This document shows, piece by piece, positions 35,001-46,599 of a stretch of 64,000 nt of DNA. Under the pieces are notes generated by a model. It did no database searches, had not been told where the DNA came from, and saw only the letters and a list, made by a program, of their open reading frames with translations. Both the position numbers and the translations under genes were made by a program. Origin of the DNA: Geosiphon pyriformis (taxonomy: Eukaryota > Glomeromycota > Glomeromycetes > Archaeosporales > Geosiphonaceae); assembly GCA_016748015.1 (NCBI GenBank), contig JAAOMT010000094.1, forward strand, positions 374,251 to 438,250, in the 5' to 3' direction. Every line of letters starts with the position of its first letter. Position 1 is the first letter of the stretch.

Positions 35001-35890
35001 TTATTTTAGTTCTTGCTCCTTGGTAAGATCAGGAAGTGCAATATATTGTTTGGAGTTTGAATCTGAGTTTGAATTGTCACTATTTTGATTGTTATTTTGA
35101 ACAGAACTGGAACCATTATTTTTGTCATCATTATTGTCGGAGTTTGAATCAGAATTGAAAGTTGATTCTGATTTCAATGCACAGCTGCTGATTGGTTTTT
35201 CTTCTTCTGAAATTGTGTAAATCATGCATGATAGTGGATTGTAAATAAGATCACACTCATTACAATACTGGAAGTCACATGAGATCAAACAGTGGTCACA
35301 TAATCAAATGTTTATTTTTTCCAGCCATTGCTTTTGTTCTTCTCGAGTAGGTGCCAACCATTGATAGTGCTCATGAAATTCTTCCAGATCATTCTCAATG
35401 TTGCCGAATACATCAAACGTTAGGATGTATTCAGGTTCAGGTAGGGATAGGAAGTTGTTTTTGATTTCTAGTAGTTTACTGATGGTCACACCTTCTGCTT
35501 TCACATTCACTATTCTCCAGAATTCATGTTTGTTATGGGAATATCCTTCTAATTATTACAGCACTCATTTCCAGGCATCATTGATTGGTGTTCCTTTGCA
35601 TATTCAGTCATTAATTAGAATTGTATACTGACAGGTTTTATTGCATGTTTCTCTTTACCCAGGAATGTTGTTCCATATTCTTTCGTCCAGGAAAGTTTCT
35701 TTACAAGCTAAACATGGTGTATTATCCCATTTCCCCACTTGTTTTGGCCTTTTAAAATGTTCAACAAGACATGCATAGTAATAAAACTTAGTTGTCATCT
35801 GGTATTCCTCATTATTACCACAGCATGCGCCCATTGACGACAATTTTTTGCCACAATTAATGCATATAAGCTTTGGTTGGCAATAAGTAG
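35001..35890 (-). pseudogene. B2 cysteine-rich and acidic region
   Basis: Cys clusters: relics of C-x2-C near 35860, MSSMGACCG, CLACKETFL, CDFQYCNECDLIY. Equivalent in place and partly in sequence to the family-A region (both have SSMGAC and CxxC pairs before the dUTPase). It ends in a Ser/Asp/Asn-rich acidic tract (35180-35020) not seen in family A. Confidence 0.7.
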
Positions 35891-36289
35891 ATCATTGTAA
35901 TATAGTGTGAGTGTTAGTGTTATAAGTGGCGGTGCTTATGGGTGTTGTTTCCTTTTCTTTTTTCTTTCTCTTTCTCTTATTGGTCTTTTTCCACTCCCAA
36001 CTTGGTGGCTCGTCTTGATTATTGTCAGTTTCCCAGGCTTGGTTGGTGTTTCAGGTAAGTTTTTTTTTTTTTCCCATTGTCATTCTATGAGAGTATTGAT
36101 GATAATTCATTATGGTTTTTGTTGGCCCATGAGACTTAATATGCTTCTCACATTGGTTTTTCCTTGTCCTCCTCGAACTTGATTAGTAGTTGCTGGGTTT
36201 GAAGTAACCACAGATTGCTGGTACTTGTGTGTATTGGTCATTTTGGCTGAGTTGCAATTCCTGAGTGGTTCAATCAAGTATGGCATTGG

Positions 36290-36640
36290 CTTTAGATAGC
36301 CAATCATTGCCCATCAATGCTTGGCTTTTATTACTAAGACTTTGATAGAAGTAATAATGTCATTAACTTCAAAAGAAAAGTCATCAATTTTGCCAATTGG
36401 AGTTTTGGTGGCTCCATTAGCCATAATGATTCTAGCACTGGCAGTTTGATCAACTCGGTGACCTAATTGATCTATAAGTTGTCATGTGATGATGCTGTCT
36501 GCTAAACTGTTATCTAGAATTAGTTTAATGAACTGACCATTGACTGTGGCATTAGTGTACATGGCAGTAATTGGTTTTTTTTTAAGAGTGGCTCCACTAA
36601 ATAATGGTGTCACTAATGTTTCCTCGAGTTCGAATGGAAA
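36290..36640 (-). pseudogene. B2 aspartic protease domain
   Basis: Minus-strand reading gives IKLILDNSLADSIIT near 36505-36550. The D-S-G site reads D-N-S, so Ser and Gly positions changed by G to A. Downstream are the FSFEVNDIITSIKV and WLSKANA-like segments, as in family A. It precedes the Cys-rich region. Confidence 0.7.
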
Positions 36641-37149
36641 TATTACCACTAGTGATTTGTTGTTAGTAATGGTAGCTGGAGATATGTTGCTGATGATTGA
36701 TTGTTTTTAATTGGTTTCTGGGTTGTTGGGTGAGACGTCTTCTGAGGTAACCAGAAGACTTAAATATTGTTGAACATTTGGATTTTGGGTATACCTGGTG
36801 CCCAAATTCTATTGTCGAGATCCTGATGGTTGCATTGATGAACTGGAGATTGGTTAATGGATTACTATCGTCAATTTCTAGCTTTGTTGTGTCAGTCTCG
36901 GCCTTTGGGTTCCATTTTGAGATAAGTTTTGTGGCAGTGCCTGTATTTGTTGGAGTTGATAGATTACTTAAGGCTGCAGTTGATAAATGGGTTGGAACTG
37001 CGAGTGATAAATGATGGGTGTTGTTGGCTAATAGATTGGTGGTTGATAAATTTGCTGCTGCATTATAGATATGTAATTTGGTTAATATGATGTTGGATTG
37101 GGTTAGTAACTCTGAGTTTGAAACCAGCAATTGGGATTTCAATATTAAT

Positions 37150-38940
37150 TTCCTAATTGTTGGTTTTCTATCCTTAATCTGCAGTCAATCCTCAAATGTC
37201 TTTGTTTACCACAGTAGTGGCAAACACACATTTTCTGTTGCCATTGTTGATTGGTGGTGGATGATGGATGTGACTGATTCTGGAAATGATTTGTGTTTTT
37301 TTGATTGTTGCATCATTGTGGTAGCTGATAAATTGTGTAATTGTCAGCTAAGTATTCTTCTAATTTCTGATTGATTGAATTACTGAATTGTTTCAATTTG
37401 GAATCCAATTCAGATGATCCGTTTATTACTAGATTAATGGCTTGAGCATGATTAGCTTTTAGTTCAGCTGCTTCAAAATCTCTGGCATTGGTAACTGCAG
37501 CTTGAAGGTCTGCTAGATGTATTGGGTGTACTTGCTGAAGAATGCTACTGCACAGGCCCTTAATGAATTGATTTAAAATTTGTGGCACTGTAAAATAATC
37601 AGCCTGGATTGTCTGAATTTGGTGCAGATTCTTATGGAAGTGTCTTAGGTAAGTAGTGACTGCTTCATTTTCTCCTTGTTTAATGGTGGTAAAGGTATTG
37701 CCAACTAGTTGATGCTATTATTATTGCTGAAGTATTGTAAGAATGCAAGCTTAAATGCATTGAAATCCTGTGGCTTATTGGCTAAGTTTTGATACCATAA
37801 GTCAGCAGTATCTTGGAGAAAATAAGGGATAGCTTGCATGGCTCTGGTGTCATCCCATCCATTAACTGCGATGGCTTTTTCCACGTTATTCAGCCATACT
37901 TGGGTGTTGTTCTCTTCACCTGTGAATTTCTTGAGTTTAGTTATTGGAGCATAAGCCATCTGATTTAAGTTTAGTTGCTGTGGTGCTTGAAGTGGTAATT
38001 GAACTTGGAGTTGCAATGGTGGCTGTTGTCGTTGAACAACTGACAGTGAGTTGATGGCAATTACTGGAGATAAGTATTGTTGATTATTAATGTTGGGGTT
38101 TTGATTGTTTTAATTTTGCTGTATTTGAAAATTCAAAGTTCTAATTTCCAGATTTTCCAAAATCAGGTTTTGTTGAGTTTGAATGTTCGGGGTTTTGATT
38201 TCTGGGTTTTCAACAATTGGGTTTTGGTAAGTAAATTCTTGATCCTCACTCTCTTTTTCTTTTGATTCCGTTACTTCCTACAGACCCACAGTTCTGAAAT
38301 TTGGTTGAAGTGGCAGTGATCAAAATCTTAATGGCATTGATGATCACAATTTAAATCTTTCAAAATATTTGCTATATGGTCCTAATAACTCTGCTCTTCT
38401 TTGTTTACTTTGAAATGAGAATTGTCCAAAAGTTGATGTTATGTTTGATGTAGATGTGTCTATTGATAAAATGTTGATGGCGCTTCTGGGTGTATAGTAG
38501 TATGATGGATTTGTTGGTAATTCTACTCTTGTTTTCTTCCAAATGGGTGGTTGTATTCTTTGAGGTGTTACTACTGGTGTTTGTAGTTTTCCTTTGCCTT
38601 TGTTTGCATAGATGATTGGATATCTCTGTTGAGTGTGAATTTCAATTTCCTTATTAATTTCAGTAAGGATTGTAGTGAAATTATAATTTGCTAATAAGCT
38701 AGTATTCTGGATTAATTTGTTGTAGAAGTTTTCTCTGGCTGAGTTGGTTTCTACTGGTACTTCTAGCAAATATGAGATTCTCTTGTTAACGTAGAAATTG
38801 AAAGCTAATTCTGTTGATAAGTGATTGTTGGTTAACCCCAGATGTTGACAGTAGTATTGAAATAAGAATTTTGCAAATCCTAAATGGTTTGTTTCTGTTT
38901 CTTCAAATTCTGCTACTGTTTGGATGAGTGTTGTTGGTGC
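37150..38940 (-). pseudogene. B2 gag
   Basis: Capsid region about 38016-37380: FTGEENNTQVWLNNVEKAI, IPYFLQDTADLWYQNL, ILNQFIKGLCSSIL, DFEAAELKANHAQAINL. A CCHC knuckle CHYCGKQRHLRIDC lies at about 37185-37235. The N-terminal part at 38769-38344 is proline, Ser/Thr and basic rich. No clear ATG is shared by both families. Stops and shifts throughout. Confidence 0.8.
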
Positions 38941-38966
38941 TGGTTTTCTGTAGAATTATAGCTCAT

Positions 38967-38979
38967 AGAGAGCACCAAA
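38967..38979 (-). promoter_or_regulatory. B2 primer-binding site
   Basis: TTTGGTGCTCTCT read on the minus strand next to the 5' LTR, same core as in A3, A4 and B+. Confidence 0.7.
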
Positions 38980-39831
38980 TGTTACAGATGATTATTTGGG
39001 GTTTCAAATCAAATAACAAACTCATAACTTGGTGCTTAATTGATATAATGATATTGGTTTCTGAAGATATTATGGATCTAAAAGTTTTGGTTGAGTCTTT
39101 TGTATAATAGACAGAGATTCAATGGTTGTTTTCAGTAGTCTCCCAGAATCACAATTCCATCAAATTTTTTTCTTAGCATGGTGGCTGATAATCCTCCTGA
39201 TAAGCTATTCTCAATTCTATAAGTGTTTTACTCTTGTTTTACAGGTCTTTTACCAGTTTCTATGACGTCTGTAACTCAGTGTTTTTAATCCTTAATCAGT
39301 TTTAGTAACAACAACAAAATCAAAAAAAAGAAATAAAGAAAGAAAAAAAAAGAAATAAGTTAATGTAATTGCAAGTTAGTATTCTATCAATAGCCATAAT
39401 CAAGAGCTATTGTTCCAGTGTGGTCAAGTATGGATTACTATCAACATGAACTGTTAATAGTAGAGAGTGGATTGAGATAACAAATAGTTATTTATTAGAT
39501 GATTGTAATTTTTAAAAGGTTGCTTAGATTGAATCTAAACTGGGAGGTTTGTTTTTTTCTACTTCTAATGCTACTGCTATATATACATAATCAAGATTCC
39601 TTAATTTCTCAATTTTTCATACCAGGAATTCTGGAATTTCTGGAATTCTGCAATTCTTTTTAAAAGGAATCCTGGAATTCTGGAATTCTGTGATTTCTTG
39701 TACAAGAATTCTGAAATTTCTGGAATCTTGCAATTCCTCTTAAGAGAAATTCTGGAATTCTACATTTACTATGTCTACTTCTGATTGGCTAATATATATG
39801 CTAATATACTTCCTATATTTTATAAGTAATA
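38980..39831 (-). repeat. B2 5' LTR (852 bp)
   Basis: TGTTACAGATGA...AGTAATA, aligned along its length with 29737-30597. It has five exact TTCTGGAA sites at 39629-39767 and a TATA-like box at 39579-39590. Confidence 0.9.
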
Positions 39832-39835
39832 CCAG

Positions 39836-40020
39836 TAATCATGCTGAAGACAGAAATTGGGAAAACAACTTACCAACAATAATGACATTATTATTGAATC
39901 TCTGTTCATTATACAAAAGACTTAACAAAATCTTCAGATTATTATCAATGCAAATAGCTTTTGAGCACCAAGTTATGAGTTTGTTATTTGATTTGAGACC
40001 CCAAATAATCACTTGTAACA
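39836..40020 (+). mobile_element. B+ 5' LTR, segment 3
   Basis: Resumes B+ after B2 (CTGAAGACAGAAATTGGG) and ends CACTTGTAACA at 40020, matching 41896-42085. The three 5' LTR segments together make about 828 bp. Confidence 0.85.
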
Positions 40021-40035
40021 TTTGGTGCTCCCTGT
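40021..40035 (+). promoter_or_regulatory. B+ primer-binding site
   Basis: TTTGGTGCTCCCTGT directly after the 5' LTR. Confidence 0.75.
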
Positions 40036-40149
40036 AAGGTATAATCCAACAGAGAACTAGCACCAGCAACAACCATACAGAAAAGTGGCAGATCAAGAGA
40101 AAACAAAAAAAATCATTTAAGATTTGCAAAATTCTTATTTTACTATTAC

Positions 40150-40700
40150 CTTTGATAAAACTTGTTAAATTAAAAAAAAACTTCAATTATTCAAAACTCA
40201 AGCATTAAAATCTTAAATATTCGAAACTTACCATTAATAAATTTATTAAAAACTCATTAAATTAAAACTTCAATTATTCAAAACCCAATTATTAAAATCT
40301 CGAACATTTAAAACTTATCATTAATAAATTCATTAAAAAACTCATTAAATTAAAACTCCAATTATTCAAGACCCAATCATTAAAACCCTGAACATTTGAA
40401 AATTACTGTTGATAAATTCATTAAAACTCATTAAAACTCCAATTATTCAAAACCCGATCATTAAAACCCTAAACATTTGAAACTTATCTTTGATAAACTC
40501 GTTAAAACTCGTTAAAACTCTGATTATTCAAGACCTAATTGTTCAAAAAACCCAAACATTCAAAACCCAATAATTCTAACCCCACTATCACACAAAGAAA
40601 CTTACTATTGATAAAACTTGTTAAACTTCTAGCAATTCAAACTCTGGGAATTATTCAAAAACCCAAACATTCAAAGTCCAATAAATTCCAAACACCACTA
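40150..40700 (+). repeat. Tandem repeats of about 85-90 bp in B+
   Basis: About five to six degenerate units, each with GATAAATTCATTAAAACTCATTAAA, AATTATTCAAAACCC and ATTAAAACCCTGAACATT-like blocks in the same order. They appear to be amplified from the gag leader or coding part. No ORF spans them. Confidence 0.7.
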
Positions 40701-41220
40701 TCATACCAATAAAATTTAATTTCCACAGTACCAATAAATTAGCAAAACTCATTTAATGGTTCTAAGTCAGAATATTGAGATGTAGTCACAATCTACTCCC
40801 ATGTGTTATATATTCAAAGAAGAGCCAATTAGTAAAAACAAATAGAAATCGGAATTGGAACTTAATCTCAATTCAAACTCTGCTGATAACAACAACAATT
40901 CAAACTCCACTAATGACAATGACAATTTAAACTCTGCCAACAACAATTCAAACTCCGCTTCAAACACTAAATGATATATCATGCTTCTAGATCTTACAAT
41001 GGAGCAGGAATTAACTAAATTCAGTAATAATAATGAGAGCATTATGTTTAAACATACACATAATACAGATGTAAGATTTAAACATGGATATTCTGGACAG
41101 ACCACTATAGTTAAAAACTCCAGTCACATATAAAATTAGATTTACAAATAGCAATAAAAATTACAGCAACAACATTAATACAAAAGAGAGATTTAGAAGA
41201 TTTTGCAGGGACTTAATAAT

Positions 41221-41234
41221 AAAAAAGGGAATAA
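41221..41234 (+). promoter_or_regulatory. B+ polypurine tract
   Basis: AAAAAAGGGAATAA directly before the 3' LTR. Confidence 0.65.
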
Positions 41235-42085
41235 TGTTACTCATAGAAAACTAAATACAAAAAAATAGTAAAAAAAACAAAAAGAGAAATTAAACCAATA
41301 GGAGAATAGTAGTTAACACATGGGCACATTACTCAGCAATGTGGAGCAATATCAAAAATCATGGCATATTGTTCAGCCATATAAAACATTGCTTAAAAAT
41401 TCATAGCATATTGTTCAAGAATGTAAGCAATCTCATAGAATCCAAATCATGTATATATAGCAGTAGTATCAGAAACTAGAAAAGATAACTTCTAGAATCA
41501 ATAGAACTCTTAGAGTCAATTAGATTTGCAGATCATAATTATTAAATACTCCTCCTTTTAAGGATAGTTGCTATCATCTGAAATGAAATTATATCAATAA
41601 AATATCTCTTCAATTCTTCAAATTTATGTTATTATCCACTACTTAATCTGCTGGCACAATAGCTCTTGATTATGGCTATTGACAGAATACTTATTTCTTA
41701 TTTTATTTTATTTTATTTTATTTTTCTTTATTTTATTTTATTTTGTTGTTTACTAATTGATTAAGGATTAAGCACTAAGTTATTGATGTTAAAAATAGCT
41801 TGGTAAAAGACCCAGAAATAAGAGTAAAATTATATATATATTAATAGATAGCTTATCAGAAAGGCATGACTGCCAGAATAAACCAGCCACACTGAAGACA
41901 GAAATTGGGAAAACAACTTACTAACAACAATGACATTACTATTGAATCTCTGTTCATTATACAAAAAACTCAACAAAAACCTTCAGATCACAAAACCTTC
42001 AGATTATTATCAATGCAAATAGCTTTTGAGCACCAAGTTACGAGTTTGTTATTTGATTTGAGATTCCAAATAATCACTTGTAACA
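41235..42085 (+). repeat. B+ 3' LTR (851 bp)
   Basis: TGTTACTCATAG...CACTTGTAACA, uninterrupted. It contains the TATA-like GTATATATAG (41451-41460) and ATTGTTCAG/GCAAT-type repeats at about 41325-41430. It is followed by ATGT, the target duplication in A2. Confidence 0.9.
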
Positions 42086-42861
42086 ATGTAATTACATTGT
42101 AGTAAATGTCAATTCTTTCTCAAAAATTGCTTGTCTGAAAGCTTACTAAAAATGTGTGGTTATTTTGCTGTAAAAGTCAACTCTTCTACAAAAATCTTGT
42201 CTGTAGACTACCTTAATAATTATAATAAAAAAAGTAAAAGAAAATAAAAAAAAAGTAAAAAAAATAAAATGTTGTCAAAAAAATTGTTTTCTATTTAAGC
42301 CTGGAATTACTAACAGATTATTGAAATTGGTAGCTAATCAATTTCAAAATGTTAGTTGAAGTTTTGTGAATTTTGAGTATAATAATTAAGAATTTAGTTT
42401 TTGAATATTTAATTTTTATTTGATTTTGTGAAGATGTATAAGAGATAATTTGTTGTAATTAAGATATTTAAAGTAAGATATATTTTCTTGAAGAGAGAAG
42501 CTTTTTTTATACAACTTGCTATAGTACTAGTCTTTAAATTTGTACTTTTTTCTTTATTATAATTTTAGCAAACTAAAAATATATTTTGGTAAACTACAAG
42601 TTATTTCTACAAACTATTAATTATTTTGGCCAATTTCTGTTAATTTCGACAAATTTTTGAATATTAAATAGTTTAGGGTATTATGTAATTTGATTATTTT
42701 AATTTCTATAATACAAATTAGATTATTAATTGAATGATAATATTTAATAATTTGATTAAATAATAAGTGATAATTGAAATAATAATAATATATACTAATT
42801 AATAATAAGAATTATAAGAATAACTTTATGCTAATTAATAGCTAAAATTCTACTGGTAATA
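42086..42861 (-). mobile_element. Solo LTR A2, segment 2
   Basis: Resumes the A2 LTR (ATTACATTGTAGTAAATGTC) and aligns with A3 LTR 28420-29221 to its end CTGGTAATA at 42861. It is more AT-rich than A3. The GTGAACTA array is visible at about 42570-42665 as GCAAACTA and GTAAACTA. Confidence 0.85.
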
Positions 42862-42865
42862 TTGG

Positions 42866-43029
42866 CATAGAATTGGCTATTTCACTTATAAATTCAGCAG
42901 TTCAAATTATAAAAAATAATTTGAAGATAAATTCAGTTATTAGAAGTTTAACAATTTCTAAAAAACATGAATTTACAGCAAACAAATATTAACAATATTC
43001 AAAAAAAAAACCAAAAATCTCTAATAATA
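42866..43029 (+). mobile_element. Solo LTR A0, segment 3 (LTR end)
   Basis: Matches the last 164 bases or so of the A4 5' LTR (CACAGAATTGG...AACTTCCAGTAACA, 55900-56062) in the same orientation, ending TCTCTAATAATA. It is followed by the right target duplication CCAA and then LINE-0 ORF1. Confidence 0.8.
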
Positions 43030-43033
43030 CCAA

Positions 43034-44850
43034 TACTTCAAAAGCAACTATTTTAGACTTCAGACTTCCAATTTTGGTAGTTAAAATCTTAAAACTGCTT
43101 AAATTAAAAACCAATATTTTATGTGTTATCAATAGAAAAGAATAAAGAGAAATCTGGAAGTTATTCAAAATTATATCTGTTTTCACATAAAAAAACAATA
43201 ATGATAGAATTTTTAAAACCAGATTTAAAACCAATCTTGAATTTAAAATTAAAAAATTTATTAAAATAAGAAAAAAAGAAACTAATACAAGAAACACCAA
43301 ATCTATTTTATCTAATTTGTGTATAATTGTTAACACCTGATCTGCCAACAGTTCCAAAGAGCATTTTAAAGAAACCAGCTAATTATTAAAAGAGAATATG
43401 TCTTGAAAAATAGGGGAAACACTACCAAAATTGGATTCATCAGATAAAAAAAATTTCAAAAGAAAGCCAGAATAAATACCAGTTAAATCAACTATTGAAA
43501 AAACTATTTGCATTTAAGATTTACTATCAAAAACAACAGAACAAACAATAAAAGCATTTTTTTTTGTATATAAGTAGATTAATTGAAACTAATCTTCATT
43601 TAAAATAACTTTCTTATAAGTCTTTTTTGAAATAAAAACAAATAATTCCAAAAAGTCACATTTAAAAAAAAAATTTCTATGATATTCATATTTCTTACAA
43701 TAAATTACATTTAATCTTTTCAAAAAAATTTAATACTACCAAATATTAGTTTTGTATAAAAGACAGATTCTAATTTTTTATCATATTTAAAATCAACTAC
43801 AGTACAACAAACTCTGTTACCAGTGTTAAATAACCAATTAATAACACAAGTTTTCTCACTGATTCTATCCAATAAAGCACTAAGATTATAAACAGTTATT
43901 TTCATAAGAAGAGTAAATAAAAGTGCTCTAAATTAATTCTTAAACATTTAAGTATCTTGATCTTTTATGGCTTTTGCCACATCCATTGAATTTTTTCTAA
44001 TTAAAAATAACTAATTTGAAGCCAACAAATCTGTCTAACTTAATTCAGTAAATTTAACCATAGTTTTTTGTTATAGTCTAATTAGTTACATTTAGATTAA
44101 TTTAATTTGGCCAATTTTGAAAATTATGATAATAATTATTTCTTTTGATGTGTTTATAAAATTTATTTTGATCATTACAGTCTAATCTGAATATACTTTT
44201 TGTTTTTTAAAATTGGTATTTACAATAATGCTCTTTTTTTTGGCCAATAAAGTGGTCTTTTTTATGCTTTTTTCTAATATAAATATTAATTTAATGATTT
44301 TTTGAAATTTTGAAAAAATAGTGGCTTTCCTAAAACCATTAACTGTTAAAAACAATTTTTTAATAAACTGTGTTTTTATTGTTGTTAATTTGCCATTTAT
44401 TGTTAAAAAATTAATGTTTAAAGTAAAAAATTTTTTAACAAACACTTTAACTTAAGTCTTTACTATCTTGGAATTAATTCATCTTTTGTTGAAAAAGATA
44501 TTAAGAAAAGAAAAAAAAGGTCTCATATTTTTATCTATTGCAAAATCAATTATACCAATAGAAAAACTACCAACCAAGTCAGTATTAATCTTTTTAGCTT
44601 TGAAAGTTGTTACAGCTAAATCAAAAAAAAAACCACTACCAGAATTTAATATAGTATTACCGATTTTACTATTACTAGATTCACTTTCTATATCTGAGTA
44701 TATATTACTATCAAGACTAAATTTGACCAAAAATTATTTTTTTTTATTATTAAAATGCTTAATATTATTTACAAAAACTCTTTTTTTAAGAGAAAATATC
44801 TCTAACAAAATTATGAAAAGCTTTTTCAGATACTTTTTTCTTAAACATAC
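43034..44850 (-). pseudogene. LINE-0 ORF1, dead
   Basis: Pieces in order on the minus strand: an acidic/Ser-rich N-terminus at 44730-44479 (SNSKIGNTILNSGSGFFFD); a stretch at 44445-44182 matching LINE-1 FVRKSFALDI...INGFGGASTPSKF (here FVKKFFTLNI...VNGFRKATIFSKF); the second RRM-like region at 43905-43720 (SEKTCVINWLFNTGNRVCCTVV against GGKTCVIDHHLVTYTRARCAVV); and a C-terminal helical region at 43357-43034 (ELLADQVLTIIHKLDKI, ILTTKIGSLKSKIVAFEV). It finishes at 11686-11600. It is more distant from LINE-1 in ORF1 than in ORF2, so it may be a sister subfamily. Confidence 0.75.
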
Positions 44851-45015
44851 TATTACTTAAAATAGCTTTTAGATTTATCACAAAAAAATTATTATTTTGA
44901 GAAATATTAAAAATAATATAACTAAAAAGATAAAAACAAAAAACTTCTTTTTCAAAAAATGTTTTTTGGGAAATTTTGAATATAGAAAAGAAAAAAATAT
45001 ATAATTTAAATATTA
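43034..45015 (-). mobile_element. LINE-0, 5' segment (5' UTR and ORF1)
   Basis: The 5' end of LINE-0. The far end (44940-45015) resembles the LINE-1 5' UTR and is followed by the target duplication TTTTTTAGTTAT (45016-45027). The near end joins 11686 in sequence sense once A0 is removed. Confidence 0.8.
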
Positions 45016-45027
45016 TTTTTTAGTTAT

Positions 45028-45630
45028 ATATATAATAATGTTATAAATTGGAGTAATAAGCTAATAGATAGCAAAAAAAAACAGGATTGTATTATAATAA
45101 AAAAAATTAAAAAAAATTCAGCTACAAGAAATGAATTGAATGAGTATGAATTCAATGTGTAAGATCAGTCTTATAAAATATTTTAATCATTATTCTTTTT
45201 AAAAAATAACAAAAAAATCTGAAAGTAAAGAGATAGTTTGTACTGTCAACAAATAATAATACACTAATACAATTTTATGTCTTATATTAATATTTTTAAA
45301 ATTTGATATCAAATATTAAATGTGTTTTTTAATTATATTTTATTCAATAATCTTCAAATACTACAATTACATGAATCAAAAAAAAGTAAAAAAATGTCAA
45401 CAAGTAATCTTTTATTTCAAGATATTCAGATACTTAAAAGTAGTTAATAGTCAAGTTATTGATTACTATTTAAAAATAGAATGACTAATTATATAATATT
45501 AGTGACTAATATATATAATATTTAATAAAAACTATAGATTTTAACCATAATATTATTCTTTTCAAAAAGATTAAGTTCTGGCAAAATCAAACTATTTATA
45601 AGATAATTTAATTGAAAAATTTTATCTAAT
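45028..45630. other. AT-rich stretch, unassigned
   Basis: Right flank of LINE-0. I see no ORF and no clear LTR. If element C is complete, its 3' LTR should be here, but I cannot align it with the LTR at about 50400-51102. Confidence 0.4.
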
Positions 45631-45636
45631 TCAAAA

Positions 45637-46170
45637 TTAATTAGTTTTTTGAAGTCTTTTGTGAATAAAGTATATAATATCTGAGATAAAATAAGTTTTG
45701 TACTTAAGAGACCAAATCTTTGTATAAAAGTTTTGGCTCTTTTGGCAATAAATAAAACTTTTAGAACATTTAACTATATAATGTTTAGAATTTCCACTTG
45801 TTATTTTTGAAGTTGTTTTCTTCATAAGCTTTATGTCTTCTATAATTTTACCAAATTGATTATAGAGCTTTAGTTGTCTTCTATATAACAGATTTTTGTC
45901 TATAAGCAAGATTTCTTTAATTGTTTTTTTAAGTGTATTAAAAAATGATAGTATGCTTGTTATTATGCTTTCAAATATATAATTATTTATTTTGCTACCA
46001 ATTTTTTCTTTTTTGGTTATGGTTTTTTTGGTTTAATAATAGTATGTGTTCTACTGTTATCAATTATGATAATCTGTTTTCCAATAGTTAAAGTAACATT
46101 TGAATAATTTTTAATTAAATACTTATGAAAAATATAGAAAGCATTTTGAATGTTTTAATTCAAGAAATAA
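45637..46170 (-). pseudogene. Element C, possible ORF-X
   Basis: Downstream of the integrase region of C, on the same strand. Near 46150 the minus strand reads NIQNAFYIFHKYLI and later VTLTIGKQII, comparable to family-A NIQQLSQKLMLALK ... LSITVTGNHI. From 45909 it reads RRQLKLYNQFGKIIEDIKL, comparable to RAALRLYDLFHTCENIL. The match is weak and the frame broken, but place and order agree with A and B. Confidence 0.4.
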
Positions 46171-46599
46171 TTGTTCATATTAATTAAAAATATTTCTGTT
46201 TTAAAAATAGTGCATTTATTTATATTTGATTTTTGCTAATTATTTGAGTTATATTACTACAACAGATAACCAATTAGGTTATTTGTAATATTTTTTGAGT
46301 TGTATGCCATGAACAAAATAATTATTAAATATTGTTCTATATTGATCTTGTAAGATATAAGAACTATTGTTCAAACTTTATTGACTATAAAAGATTCTTT
46401 CTACTGGCTAAAAAATTTATTATCATAAATATTGTCTCTGTTTAAGCAATATTTTAAAACTAAGTTATTAATATTTAAGAAAAGTGTTTTATAAGTTTTT
46501 TTTTTCTTAAGTTTTTCTTAAAACTGTTTTATTTTTTCAAAAACAATTATTTGTATTTTTATCAATAAGTTAAAAATGATATCAAGTCTTCTTTGTAAA

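Larger units (their letters stand above)
29737..39831 (-). mobile_element. B2: family-B Gypsy-like LTR retrotransposon
   Basis: Long element on the minus strand with CCAG target duplications (29733-29736 and 39832-39835), LTRs of 861 and 852 bp, PBS, gag, protease, Cys-rich and acidic region, dUTPase, RT, RNase H, integrase, ORF-X and polypurine tract. It inserted into the 5' LTR of B+, a relative of the same family in the opposite orientation. It is older-looking than A3: more stops, and RT YLDD reads YLDN. Confidence 0.9.
40021..41234 (+). mobile_element. B+ internal region: deleted, non-autonomous family-B element
   Basis: Only 1.2 kb between LTRs. It keeps the PBS and a gag leader (GCACCAGCAACAACCATACAG, GATTTGCAAAATTCTTATT, shared with B2), then a repeat block (40150-40700). 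It then jumps into the region around the dUTPase start: Ser/Asn/Asp-rich codons, then MEQELTKFSNNNESIM and a relic of HNTDAGFDL. It ends with the polypurine tract. RT, integrase and ORF-X are absent. It could only have moved with enzymes supplied by a full family-B element. Confidence 0.8.

Noticed and set aside
35907-36182. + strand ORF with hydrophobic, membrane-like segments
   Set aside because: Antisense of the B2 protease/Cys-rich junction; the Phe/Leu runs come from poly-A/G-rich codons on the coding strand.
40150-40700. CRISPR-like array
   Set aside because: Units are degenerate along their whole length with no constant-repeat/unique-spacer pattern, and they sit inside a retrotransposon.
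11691-43029. Large inverted repeat acting as a hairpin or origin
   Set aside because: The inverted similarity between A0 and A2 is explained by one LTR inserting into another in the opposite orientation.
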